A stretch of 20,095 nt of DNA from BM520 sp964594665 (GTDB lineage Bacteria; Bacteroidota; Bacteroidia; Bacteroidales; BM520). Where the stretch lies: the NCBI GenBank assembly GCA_964594665.1, contig CAZQNY010000053.1, positions 1-20,095 of the forward strand, written 5' to 3'. Below, piece by piece: positions 13,880 to 20,095 of this stretch. The translations under genes and the position numbers were made by a program. Within the stretch, counting starts at the first letter, position 1; every line of letters begins with the position of its first letter. Under the pieces are notes generated by a model. The model saw nothing but the letters and a program-made list of their open reading frames with translations. It had not been told where the DNA came from and searched no databases.

Positions 13880-15046
13880 TTAGTAAATAATCTCTTCCTT
13901 GAAGTTGTCAACGATAGAGACAAAAGGATTTGCCACCGATTGACCCAGTCCACACTTAGACGCGAGTTTCATAGTACCGGCAAGTTTTTTCAGATCCTCG
14001 AGGTACTGTGGTGTACGTTCCTTTCTTTTAACGGCTTCAATACCTTTGAGCAGTTGCTGACAACCCACGCGGCAAGGCGTGCACTGTCCACAGCTTTCTT
14101 CAGCGAAGAATTCCAGATAATCATGAAGCACATTATACATTGATCGTGAGCTGTTAAAGATCATCATGGATCCACCGGTAGGGATTCCTTCGAAACCAAT
14201 TATGGTGTCAGCAAAATCCTTTCTTGGAACGCAATGCCCTGAGGCACCACCTACCTGAACAGCTTTCGTATCGCCATCGCCGAATTCATCCACAAACTCC
14301 TGAACCGTCATACCCAGTTCCAGTTCATAGATACCTGCTTTGGGCGTATCTCCGGAGACAGAGAATACTTTGGAACCTCTGGAGTCGTCAGTACCCATAT
14401 CCTTAAACTGCTTAGCACCAAGATGGCTGATCATGGTAACATGAGAAAGGGTTTCGACGTTATTGATAACAGTAGGTTTTCCGTTATAACCGGAAACCGT
14501 TGGATAAGGAGGTTTATTACGTGGTTCACCACGTTTACCTTCCATTGATTCGAAAAGGGCCGATTCTTCACCACAGATGTAGGCTCCGGATCCGGATTTA
14601 ATACCAATGGTAAAATCAAGGCCAAATTCTTTTGTTTTTGCATTGAAGGTATCCAGGATCTTGTTGAGGTCTTTGATAAGGAAATTGTATTCCCCACGAA
14701 GGTACAGGTAACCTTCTTTAGCACCGATGGCATAACCACAGATAGCCATACCTACAAAAATCTTTTCAGGTACTCTGGAAAGGATCTCACGGTCTTTAAA
14801 AGTACCGGGTTCGCCTTCATCTGCATTACAGATCACATACTTTACAGCGTTATCTTCATTTTTAGTAAATTTCCATTTCAGTCCGGTAGGAAATCCGGCA
14901 CCGCCACGGCCTTTAAGGCCTGAGTCGATAATATCAAGGATAATCTCATCCTGATCTCGTTTGAGTGTTTTCTCAAGTACATCATAGGGTTTACACTCAG
15001 TGCATTCGAAGATGAGGTCGACTTTTTTAAGCTTTTTATCTTTCAT
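13880..15046 (-). CDS. hydB: HydB/NuoF-like NADH-binding flavoprotein subunit, short form
   Basis: A 388-residue NuoF-type subunit expected to exchange electrons with NAD(H) through FMN. Visible elements are the FMN-site loop GRGGAGFPTGLKW at 46-58, NADEGEPGTFKDRE, the NADH-site phrase GAYICGEESALFESMEG at 154-170, a SLBB-type region after about 225, and the 4Fe-4S ligands C319, C322, C325 and C365. The protein is much shorter than HydB of Thermotoga, which is about 620 residues. It lacks the N-terminal thioredoxin-like 2Fe-2S domain and the C-terminal 2x[4Fe-4S] ferredoxin domain. It ends cleanly 34 bases before hydA with no leftover coding sequence, so the short form is genuine in this sequence. 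A Cys pair near the N-terminus (CTEC, residues 15-18) is unexplained. It lies 29 bases after hydC. Confidence 0.94.
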   Translation of the reverse strand: MKDKKLKKVDLIFECTECKPYDVLEKTLKRDQDEIILDIIDSGLKGRGGAGFPTGLKWKFTKNEDNAVKYVICNADEGEPGTFKDREILSRVPEKIFVGMAICGYAIGAKEGYLYLRGEYNFLIKDLNKILDTFNAKTKEFGLDFTIGIKSGSGAYICGEESALFESMEGKRGEPRNKPPYPTVSGYNGKPTVINNVETLSHVTMISHLGAKQFKDMGTDDSRGSKVFSVSGDTPKAGIYELELGMTVQEFVDEFGDGDTKAVQVGGASGHCVPRKDFADTIIGFEGIPTGGSMMIFNSSRSMYNVLHDYLEFFAEESCGQCTPCRVGCQQLLKGIEAVKRKERTPQYLEDLKKLAGTMKLASKCGLGQSVANPFVSIVDNFKEEIIY

Positions 15047-15075
15047 AATGATACGTTTTCAGATTTGTAATTCGC

Positions 15076-15543
15076 TTACTTTGTGTTTCTTTCATACTCC
15101 TGAATGATCTCAACGGCTTTTTGTGGAGTAAGCTCAGGATAAACTTCATCGTTTACGAGCATAACGGGGCCTTTGTGGCACCAGCCGAGGCAGTTGGCAG
15201 TAAGAAGCGTAAACTTCTTATCATCAGTTGTTTCGCCAACTTTGATCTTCAATGCTTCTTCAAGAGCCTGAATGATCTCATCTTTTCCCTGCATATGGCA
15301 GGCAATAGTCTTACATACCCTGATCACGTTTTTCCCTCTGGGAACGGTATCTAAAAATGTGTAAAATGAAGCAGTTCCGTATACATCTGCTGTAGATAAA
15401 TCCAATGCTTCTGCTACCGCCAGCATTGCATCTTCAGAGAGATACCTCTCTTGTTGCACAACTCCTTGTAAAACAGGCATTAAGCTGTTTCGTGATTTGC
15501 CATGCTTTTCAACTAACTCATTGACTAATTCTTTTACAGTCAT
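15076..15543 (-). CDS. hydC: HydC/NuoE-like 2Fe-2S subunit
   Basis: A 155-residue thioredoxin-like 2Fe-2S protein. An N-terminal helical bundle (LMPVLQGVVQQERYLSEDAM) leads to DVYGTASFYTFLDTVPRGK, then the ligand pattern C77-x4-C82 (VCKTIACHMQG) and C118-x3-C122 (CLGWCHKGP). This is the standard NuoE/HydC arrangement. In trimeric [FeFe] hydrogenases this subunit sits beside the flavoprotein. It is the first gene of hydC-hydB-hydA, with short gaps of 29 and 34 bases. Just before the ATG lies AAGGAG (15546-15551), a strong Shine-Dalgarno-like sequence but only about two bases from the start codon. A -7 element and a dyad lie further upstream. Confidence 0.94.
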   Translation of the reverse strand: MTVKELVNELVEKHGKSRNSLMPVLQGVVQQERYLSEDAMLAVAEALDLSTADVYGTASFYTFLDTVPRGKNVIRVCKTIACHMQGKDEIIQALEEALKIKVGETTDDKKFTLLTANCLGWCHKGPVMLVNDEVYPELTPQKAVEIIQEYERNTK

Positions 15544-15580
15544 TTCTCCTTAGTTTTGATGGTTTATTATGTAAATTTCG

Positions 15581-15603
15581 ATCAATAATTGGTGGTTATT
15601 GAT
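15581..15603. promoter_or_regulatory. Perfect inverted repeat ATCAATAA-N7-TTATTGAT, putative operator or leader hairpin of hydC
   Basis: ATCAATAA (15581-15588) and TTATTGAT (15596-15603) are perfect inverted copies separated by seven bases. The dyad lies 38 bases upstream of the hydC start codon and just downstream of the predicted -7 element, so it would cover the transcription start and first transcribed bases. That position suits a repressor operator or a leader hairpin. It does not match the FNR (TTGAT-N4-ATCAA) or Rex consensus as I know them. No protein can be assigned. Confidence 0.5.
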
Positions 15604-15606
15604 GCC

Positions 15607-15636
15607 CAAATTTAGAAAAAGCAACCGATCTTCATA
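15607..15636 (-). promoter_or_regulatory. Putative promoter of hydC-hydB-hydA
   Basis: On the minus strand TAAATTTG (15607-15614) is an exact -7 consensus match. TATG (15633-15636), 18 bases upstream, is a weak -33 candidate. The predicted leader is about 55-60 bases. The rest of the gap 15637-15752 is very AT-rich, with no gene visible. Confidence 0.4.
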
Positions 15637-15752
15637 TTGCACTATTAAGGATTTTATAATATACAATCAATTTATATTTAGTCTAAATTACTATAACATA
15701 TATTTAATTTATTTAAATACTTAGATATGAGGCCACGAACCCTGATTTTATT

Positions 15753-15760
15753 TATTTTTG
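15753..15760 (+). promoter_or_regulatory. Putative -7 element for truA
   Basis: TATTTTTG is an exact TAnnTTTG match but ends only six bases before the ATG at 15767, so the transcript would be leaderless or nearly so. No -33 box is seen 19-21 bases upstream. The match may be chance in this AT-rich region. Confidence 0.25.
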
Positions 15761-15766
15761 CAATCT

Positions 15767-16504
15767 ATGAACAGGTATATGATTTCCATGGCATATAACG
15801 GCACTGCATATCATGGCTGGCAACGTCAGCCCAAATCCCAATCCGTTCAGCAAACACTGGAACATTGTTTAACAACACTATTAAATAATCCCGTTTCTGT
15901 TGTTGGTGCCGGTCGCACGGATACCGGAGTTCATGCTTCTGAATATTTTGCACATTTTGATTTAGATGAAATTATCCCTGAAGATAGATTAAACGCACTC
16001 GCTTACCGGGCAAATCGTTTTTTACCGCCTGATATTGTCATTTATTCAATAAAAAAGGTTGACACCGGGTTTCATTCAAGGTTTTCAGCTCTTGCAAGAG
16101 AGTATAAATATTATATTTCCAGAGCAAAAGATCCTTTTAACATGGAATTCTCCTATCATTATGAGGGTACGCTTTGCATTGAAGCAATGAATTCTGCATG
16201 TAAAATACTTTTTGAGTACAAAGACTTCAGTTGTTTTTCCAAATCGCACACACAGACAAAAACGAACAATTGCAGAATAATCAGCGCCATATGGGAGGAG
16301 CAAGAGGACAAATTAATTTTTACGGTGGAGGCAGACAGGTTTTTAAGAAATATGGTTCGTGCCATTGTTGGGACGATGATGGAGATTGGAAAGGGCAAAA
16401 TTCAACCTGCAGATTTGCATGAGATTATTAAATCAAAAAACAGAAGTAACGCCGGCACATCAGTTCCGGCGCACGGTTTATTTTTAACGGAAATAAAATA
16501 CTGA
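15767..16504 (+). CDS. truA: tRNA pseudouridine synthase A (tRNA pseudouridine 38-40 synthase)
   Basis: A 245-residue TruA that converts uridines 38-40 of the tRNA anticodon arm to pseudouridine. It opens with MNRYMISMAYNGTAYHGWQR, the family N-terminus. The catalytic Asp is D52 in GAGRTDTGVHA. The conserved FHSRFSALAREYKYYI and FLRNMVRAIVGTMMEIGKGK follow, and the protein ends with the usual APAHGL-like phrase, here VPAHGLFLTEI. The ATG at 15767 fits the family start; the TTG at 15758 would add three residues and overlap the putative promoter. It is divergent from the hydrogenase operon and convergent with the DUF456 gene, with only 28 bases between stops and no hairpin there. Confidence 0.95.
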   Translation: MNRYMISMAYNGTAYHGWQRQPKSQSVQQTLEHCLTTLLNNPVSVVGAGRTDTGVHASEYFAHFDLDEIIPEDRLNALAYRANRFLPPDIVIYSIKKVDTGFHSRFSALAREYKYYISRAKDPFNMEFSYHYEGTLCIEAMNSACKILFEYKDFSCFSKSHTQTKTNNCRIISAIWEEQEDKLIFTVEADRFLRNMVRAIVGTMMEIGKGKIQPADLHEIIKSKNRSNAGTSVPAHGLFLTEIKY

Positions 16505-16532
16505 GCTATTACACCCCCTGGATACAAAAGCA

Positions 16533-17018
16533 TTATTTCAATACACCGGGAATTTCAGCGATATAGCGGGCAAGAATCCAGCCTGAGACAATAAGTTTTA
16601 AACCGGTTCCCATAAGAAATCCTACCAGTGACCCCATGCCTGACTTAATGGCTGTTTTTGTATCTTTTCCACCAATCATTTCACCAATAAAGGCACCTGC
16701 AAAGGGGCCGACAATAAGCCCGACAGGAGCAAAGAAAAGACCTATAATCAAGCCGATAGTCGCACCCCATACTCCTTTTTTTGAGCCACCCATTTTTTTG
16801 GTCCCGTAAACAGGGATCACATTATCCACAACTGTTACGGCAATAACAACAAAAGCCATCATAACCATAAAATTCATATCATAGGGACGAGGATCGGCCA
16901 ATTGCATTAACAGCAGGCCGATATAAGCAATAGGAGGCCCGGGCAGAATTGGTACAATGCAACCTACAAAGCCCACGAACATAAAAATCCCAGCTAATAT
17001 TACCCATAGTATATCCAT
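16533..17018 (-). CDS. DUF456 family membrane protein
   Basis: A 161-residue integral membrane protein with the DUF456 pattern. The first segment has FVGCIVPILPGPPIAYIGLL (about 17-36), with the family's PxLPGPP-like phrase. A second segment at about 48-66 ends in DNVIPVYGTKKMGGSKKG. A Gly-rich pair of segments follows (GATIGLIIGLFFAPVGLIVG, then PFAGAFIGEMIGG), and a last segment at about 130-150. The glycine-zipper-like run around 85-117 is typical. No activity is known for this family. The gene follows the DUF3078 gene after 51 bases of purine-rich sequence, so the two may be co-transcribed. Confidence 0.87.
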   Translation of the reverse strand: MDILWVILAGIFMFVGFVGCIVPILPGPPIAYIGLLLMQLADPRPYDMNFMVMMAFVVIAVTVVDNVIPVYGTKKMGGSKKGVWGATIGLIIGLFFAPVGLIVGPFAGAFIGEMIGGKDTKTAIKSGMGSLVGFLMGTGLKLIVSGWILARYIAEIPGVLK

Positions 17019-17069
17019 AAAAAAGTTTTTTGTTAAGATGAGAAAAAACAGAAAGGGTTACAGGAAAGG

Positions 17070-18017
17070 TTAAAATTTAAAAGTCAGCCCCAACCCAAGG
17101 TTCTCCTTAAACTGTAGTCGGGGCCCGGTCCCGGTAACATTTCCTTCATCATCATATAAATTCACTTCTACGTCGTCGTCATATAACAGATGAACATAGA
17201 ACAATGTTGAAAGATATTTATTTATTGTAAAGTTGAGTTTTGTCTCCATATCCACATCAAAATTCCATCGATTTGACGGTTCCGGGGCGAAATAATTATT
17301 ATGTAATTCCAGCTTGGAAGTAAGGTTTACATTTTCAAAAACGTCTTTATTCAGGTTAACGACAAAATTTATTCCAAATTCACCCTTCATTGTTTGCCCG
17401 GGAACAAGAACATTTCCGGCCGAATCATATTCTGCGGGTTTCATTCCATATTTCCCTGCATCAGCAAGTTTCTGATCAGCGACAATTGTAAACTTTCCGG
17501 ATGCAGGAGAGATAAGAACGGAGAGATAATCAACAGGTTTCCAGTCAGTACCAAACGACAAGGTCAGATATCCCGGGGCAAATAAGTTTGAAATAACAAC
17601 ACTGTCGTTGGGGTATTTAAACCCCGGGGCAAATTGTGATTTCACATCAAAAAGCACGGAATACTGAATTTTATCAGAAATAGTATACCCCAGCTTTGAT
17701 GACACCTGAAGTTTGTCATCATTCTTTCGCATTCCATCTTCTGCAGTTACAAGAATCCCATAACTCAAATTTACAGTTGTAAGCGAGGTTATATTTTCAT
17801 CATCATACTTCAGGCTATAATCAAACCCGGTATTTCCGGTGATACTATTATCACCACCCTGAGCCCAGTTGCTATAAGCTAACTGGTTAAAGGCAAGGCG
17901 AAAATTCCCTTTTGAGCTCCAATAAGATATTGTATCATTATTATCCGGGTTTTCTGCTTCCGCAAAGAAAAAACATGCTGTTAGCATCATTAATAATAAG
18001 GTAAACTTTACTCTCAT
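17070..18017 (-). CDS. DUF3078 family exported beta-rich protein
   Basis: A 315-residue exported protein with a signal peptide (MRVKFTLLLMMLTACFFFAEA). The DUF3078 hallmark FRLAFNQLAYSNWAQGGDNS lies just after a polar linker. The rest is a series of beta-strands with polar turns: DKLQVSSKLGYTISDKIQYS, WKPVDYLSVLISPASGKFT and GEFGINFVVNLNK. It ends with GLGLTFKF, an aromatic C-terminus consistent with an outer-membrane barrel. I choose ATG 18017 over 18065: the longer form would place a second hydrophobic segment before the signal peptide, and a -7 box (18047-18054) lies between the two. The function of DUF3078 is unknown; it is widespread in Bacteroidota envelopes. Confidence 0.85.
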   Translation of the reverse strand: MRVKFTLLLMMLTACFFFAEAENPDNNDTISYWSSKGNFRLAFNQLAYSNWAQGGDNSITGNTGFDYSLKYDDENITSLTTVNLSYGILVTAEDGMRKNDDKLQVSSKLGYTISDKIQYSVLFDVKSQFAPGFKYPNDSVVISNLFAPGYLTLSFGTDWKPVDYLSVLISPASGKFTIVADQKLADAGKYGMKPAEYDSAGNVLVPGQTMKGEFGINFVVNLNKDVFENVNLTSKLELHNNYFAPEPSNRWNFDVDMETKLNFTINKYLSTLFYVHLLYDDDVEVNLYDDEGNVTGTGPRLQFKENLGLGLTFKF

Positions 18018-18046
18018 AATAATTGGGATTACCAAAACAAGCACTG

Positions 18047-18054
18047 CAAAAATA
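18047..18054 (-). promoter_or_regulatory. Putative -7 element for the DUF3078 gene
   Basis: TATTTTTG on the minus strand is an exact TAnnTTTG match 29 bases upstream of the ATG at 18017. It supports that start over the upstream one. No good -33 box is visible at the usual distance. Confidence 0.35.
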
Positions 18055-18090
18055 AAGAAATCCATTCAACTCATTCATTTTATAATATTC

Positions 18091-18098
18091 TATATTTG
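18091..18098 (+). promoter_or_regulatory. Putative -7 element for the BMP-family lipoprotein gene
   Basis: TATATTTG is an exact TAnnTTTG match 27 bases before the ATG at 18126. A weak AGGG (18117-18120) lies five bases before the start codon. No clear -33 TTG is seen. Confidence 0.4.
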
Positions 18099-18125
18099 TA
18101 AAAAATTCATAAAAAAAGGGCTGAT

Positions 18126-19154
18126 ATGAAAATAAAAATCATTGTATTAATACTGTTAATCATCTCATTTACATCATGTAAAAAAGAAGAAGAACCCACA
18201 ATGTATCGGGTAGGGCTCATCAGTAATGCCATGGGATGGGATGATCTGGGATTAAATGATAATGCGAAATATGGATTAGAATACGCTGCAGCATATTATT
18301 CGAATATTATTCCTGAATATAAAGAAAGCCTTACGCCTGCCGATCAGATAGAAAACCTAAATGCGCTTCTTGAAGATTCCTGCAATTTGATTATTGTCAT
18401 TGGCGGGGCAATGGATTCAGTCATATTTGCTGCTGCGGACGCCAACCCGGAAACAGATTTCCTATTGATTGACAGTCCGGCAGACTCTACCTTAAAAAAT
18501 TATCAGAACATTGTTTTTGATGTGGAAGAAGTGGCATTTCCCGGCGGATATCTGGCAGCCTGGTATGCCGACAGGAGTGACTCCATCGCACCTGTTGCCG
18601 GATGGGTTGGCGATACACTATCGTATTCGGGTATGCGATATGCAAATGCATATAAAAATGGCATTGCCTATTACGATACCATACACCAACGACAAGTTGA
18701 ATCCTCAGGAGTATATACCAGCCGGTTATCTGACTATGAAGATGGAGCAGCTGCAGCAGACAGCCTTATTGAAGGGACAAGTGCTGATATTTTATTTGTT
18801 TTTGCCGGGACAGATGGTAGTCTGGGAGCGCTGGAGAAGGTAGCAGAAAATGAAAAAGCAGCCATTGGGGCTTGTACCGACCGCTATTATACTTACACGG
18901 ATATCCGGGAAATATTTCTTTCATCATGTATAAAACGTTATGACTATGCTGTTGCTGATATTGTTATTGAATACAGTGGCGGTTTATTCAGAGGCAACAG
19001 AACCGCACATTACACTATTTCCAACCAGGGGGTATGGATGGCCGGATACCACGATCTTCTTGATATTGTTCCTGACAGCGTTACTGACAATATAAACAGA
19101 ATCTTTCAGTACATTATGTACAATGAAATAGATCCTCTTGAATGGGGTGAATAG
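18126..19154 (+). CDS. BMP-family (PnrA/Med-like) substrate-binding lipoprotein, no permease nearby
   Basis: A 342-residue lipoprotein of the BMP family, whose known members bind purine nucleosides for ABC uptake. The signal peptide ends in SFTSC with Cys18 followed by KKEEE, a common Bacteroidota lipoprotein start. The binding fold begins YRVGLISNAMGWDDLGLND, where W38-D-D-x-G-x-N-D matches the DDxSFN-type ligand loop of PnrA. ADQIENLNALLEDSCNLIIV, then PETDFLLID, then GGYLAAWYA follow, with a late IVIEYSGGLFRG and the closing NQGVWMAGYHDL. No ATPase or permease gene of a nucleoside transporter lies in the window, so the protein is an orphan here and may act as a sensor or with distant partners. 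It is probably monocistronic and ends at a shared bidirectional terminator. Confidence 0.88.
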   Translation: MKIKIIVLILLIISFTSCKKEEEPTMYRVGLISNAMGWDDLGLNDNAKYGLEYAAAYYSNIIPEYKESLTPADQIENLNALLEDSCNLIIVIGGAMDSVIFAAADANPETDFLLIDSPADSTLKNYQNIVFDVEEVAFPGGYLAAWYADRSDSIAPVAGWVGDTLSYSGMRYANAYKNGIAYYDTIHQRQVESSGVYTSRLSDYEDGAAAADSLIEGTSADILFVFAGTDGSLGALEKVAENEKAAIGACTDRYYTYTDIREIFLSSCIKRYDYAVADIVIEYSGGLFRGNRTAHYTISNQGVWMAGYHDLLDIVPDSVTDNINRIFQYIMYNEIDPLEWGE

Positions 19155-19188
19155 AAAAAATGCCGGGTTTGCAGCCCGGCATTTTTTT
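19155..19188. terminator. Bidirectional intrinsic terminator between convergent genes
   Basis: AAAAAATGCCGGG pairs with CCCGGCATTTTTTT around TTTGCAG. A runs on one side and T runs on the other allow it to stop both the BMP gene (+) and the peptidase gene (-), whose stop codons flank it closely. Confidence 0.92.
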
Positions 19189-19196
19189 CAATATTT

Positions 19197-20095
19197 TTAT
19201 TCTTCAACATGCAACCAGTTTTCGAGCCAGGCGCCAAATTCGCGCTGCCAAAGCACACTATTTTGTGGTTTTAATACAAAATGCGATTCATCAGGGAAGA
19301 ATAACAATCGTGAAGGTATTCCCTTTAACTGAGCAGCATTGAAAGCTTCAAGGCTTTGAGTGTAAGGAATCCGAAAATCATTTGCGCCTGTAATAATCAA
19401 AATAGGCGTATCCCAGTTATTAATAAAATGATGGGGAGAAAAGTCATAGCTTTTTGGTTTAGGCGTATCCCAGAAAGCACCTTCATAGTCGTGATTCACA
19501 AAGAAATATTCCTCTGTTGAGCCGTACATACTTGTAAAATCATAGATACCGCAGTGAGCAATAAAAGCATTAAAGCGTTTTTCATGGTTTCCTGCGAGCC
19601 AAAACACAGAGTATCCGCCATAGGAAGCACCTGCTGCTGCGAGGTTCTTTTCATCTACGAAAGGCTCTTTTGCTACGGCATCAATAGCACTGAGGTAATC
19701 CTGCATATTTTGTCCGCCGTAATCACCACTAATCTGGTCATTCCACTCCTGTCCAAAAGTAGGAAGGCCTCGTCTGTTGGGAGCAACAACAATACAATTG
19801 TTTGCAGCCATCATCTGGAAATTCCAGCGGTACGACCAAAACTGGCTCACTGCACTTTGAGGGCCACCCTGGCAATAGAGCAATGCGGGGTATTTTTTAT
19901 CTTTTTTAAAGAATGGTGGATAGATAACCCAGACAAGCATTTGTTTGCCATCGGTTGTTTCAATCCAGCGTTCTTCCACTTTACCCATTTCAATATCTTT
20001 GAGAACAGATTTATTTGTTTCCGTGATGCGGGTTTCTTTACCATTTTTTATATTAATCGTAAAAATATCCGTAGGCATGTCCATAGCCATTTTAG
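19197..20095 (-). CDS. S9 family (prolyl oligopeptidase-type) peptidase, DPP5-like, C-terminal part (5' partial)
   Basis: About 299 residues of a larger protein; the reading frame stays open to the window edge. An N-terminal beta-propeller must lie outside, with its last blade (MPTDIFTINIKNGKET) visible here. The catalytic domain shows an oxyanion-region phrase YCQGGPQSAVSQFWSYRWNF, then PNRRGLPTFGQEWN. The nucleophile is Ser in GASYGGYS, the acid Asp in TGANDFRIPY, and the His in FPDESHFVLKP. This order and the QGGPQSAxSQF phrase resemble dipeptidyl peptidase 5 of Porphyromonas, which cleaves dipeptides from peptide N-termini in the periplasm. It probably serves peptide nutrition. The ATG at 20090 is internal and not the true start. 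The family is certain; the DPP5 subtype is a judgement from memory. Confidence 0.9.
   Translation of the reverse strand, partial: KMAMDMPTDIFTINIKNGKETRITETNKSVLKDIEMGKVEERWIETTDGKQMLVWVIYPPFFKKDKKYPALLYCQGGPQSAVSQFWSYRWNFQMMAANNCIVVAPNRRGLPTFGQEWNDQISGDYGGQNMQDYLSAIDAVAKEPFVDEKNLAAAGASYGGYSVFWLAGNHEKRFNAFIAHCGIYDFTSMYGSTEEYFFVNHDYEGAFWDTPKPKSYDFSPHHFINNWDTPILIITGANDFRIPYTQSLEAFNAAQLKGIPSRLLFFPDESHFVLKPQNSVLWQREFGAWLENWLHVEE

Noticed and set aside
15637..15752. AT-rich stretch between hydC and truA as a possible hidden RNA or gene
   Set aside because: No open frame, stable hairpin or tRNA-like structure is visible; it looks like a divergent promoter region.
18018..18065. N-terminal extension of the DUF3078 protein
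   Set aside because: It would put a second hydrophobic segment ahead of a normal signal peptide, and a -7 box falls inside it.
1..20095. CRISPR arrays, insertion sequences, tRNA or rRNA genes, phage modules
   Set aside because: No regularly spaced repeats, transposase or integrase motifs, terminal inverted repeats or tRNA-like cloverleaf ends such as GGTTCRANNCC were found on either strand by reading.

Overview
The window reads as a chromosomal segment of an anaerobic member of the Bacteroidota, probably the Bacteroidales. The signs are an Oar-like TonB-dependent receptor tail, a GldA/GldF/GldG-type ABC transporter with a DUF4340 partner, DUF3078 and DUF456 proteins, a DPP5-like S9 peptidase, many signal peptides ending in AQ, and several upstream regions with the TAnnTTTG -7 element of this phylum. 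A complete three-subunit NAD-linked [FeFe] hydrogenase implies a fermentative, hydrogen-handling lifestyle. There are no rRNA or tRNA genes, CRISPR arrays, insertion sequences or phage genes. No stretch longer than about 225 bases lacks a gene.

Layout. 1-2222 (+): the 3' end of a TonB-dependent receptor with its terminator, an exported nucleotide pyrophosphatase/phosphodiesterase-family enzyme, and a small unknown exported protein with its own terminator. 2233-5738 (+): five tightly overlapping genes for exported or membrane proteins. These are a LolA-like periplasmic protein, a YidD-domain protein with a signal peptide, two paralogous TPR plus PGxG membrane proteins, and a third helical-repeat protein. 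I consider this the best candidate for an undescribed envelope system. 5730-6260 (-): an RDD-family membrane protein. 6306-10565 (-): gldA-gldF-gldG-DUF4340 operon closed by a strong terminator. 10661-11257 (-): an isoprenylcysteine methyltransferase-family protein. 11339-11932 (-): a small outer-membrane barrel. 11988-15636 (-): hydC-hydB-hydA with a putative promoter, a perfect dyad near the predicted transcription start, and a strong terminator. 15767-16504 (+): truA. 16533-18017 (-): DUF456 and DUF3078 proteins. 18126-19154 (+): an orphan BMP-family lipoprotein, ending at a shared bidirectional terminator. 19197-20095 (-): the C-terminal part of an S9 peptidase that runs off the window.

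How the genes work together. HydC (NuoE-like), HydB (NuoF-like) and HydA would pass electrons between NAD(H) and the H-cluster. HydB is unusually short, lacking the N-terminal and C-terminal iron-sulfur domains of bifurcating HydB proteins. This bears on whether the complex can couple to ferredoxin. The Gld-type genes form a complete ABC export-type machine: ATPase, permease, membrane-anchored substrate-binding-like protein and DUF4340 partner. In the five-gene cluster every junction overlaps (83, 17, 47 or 32, and 4 bases), so the products are probably made together and act together at the envelope.
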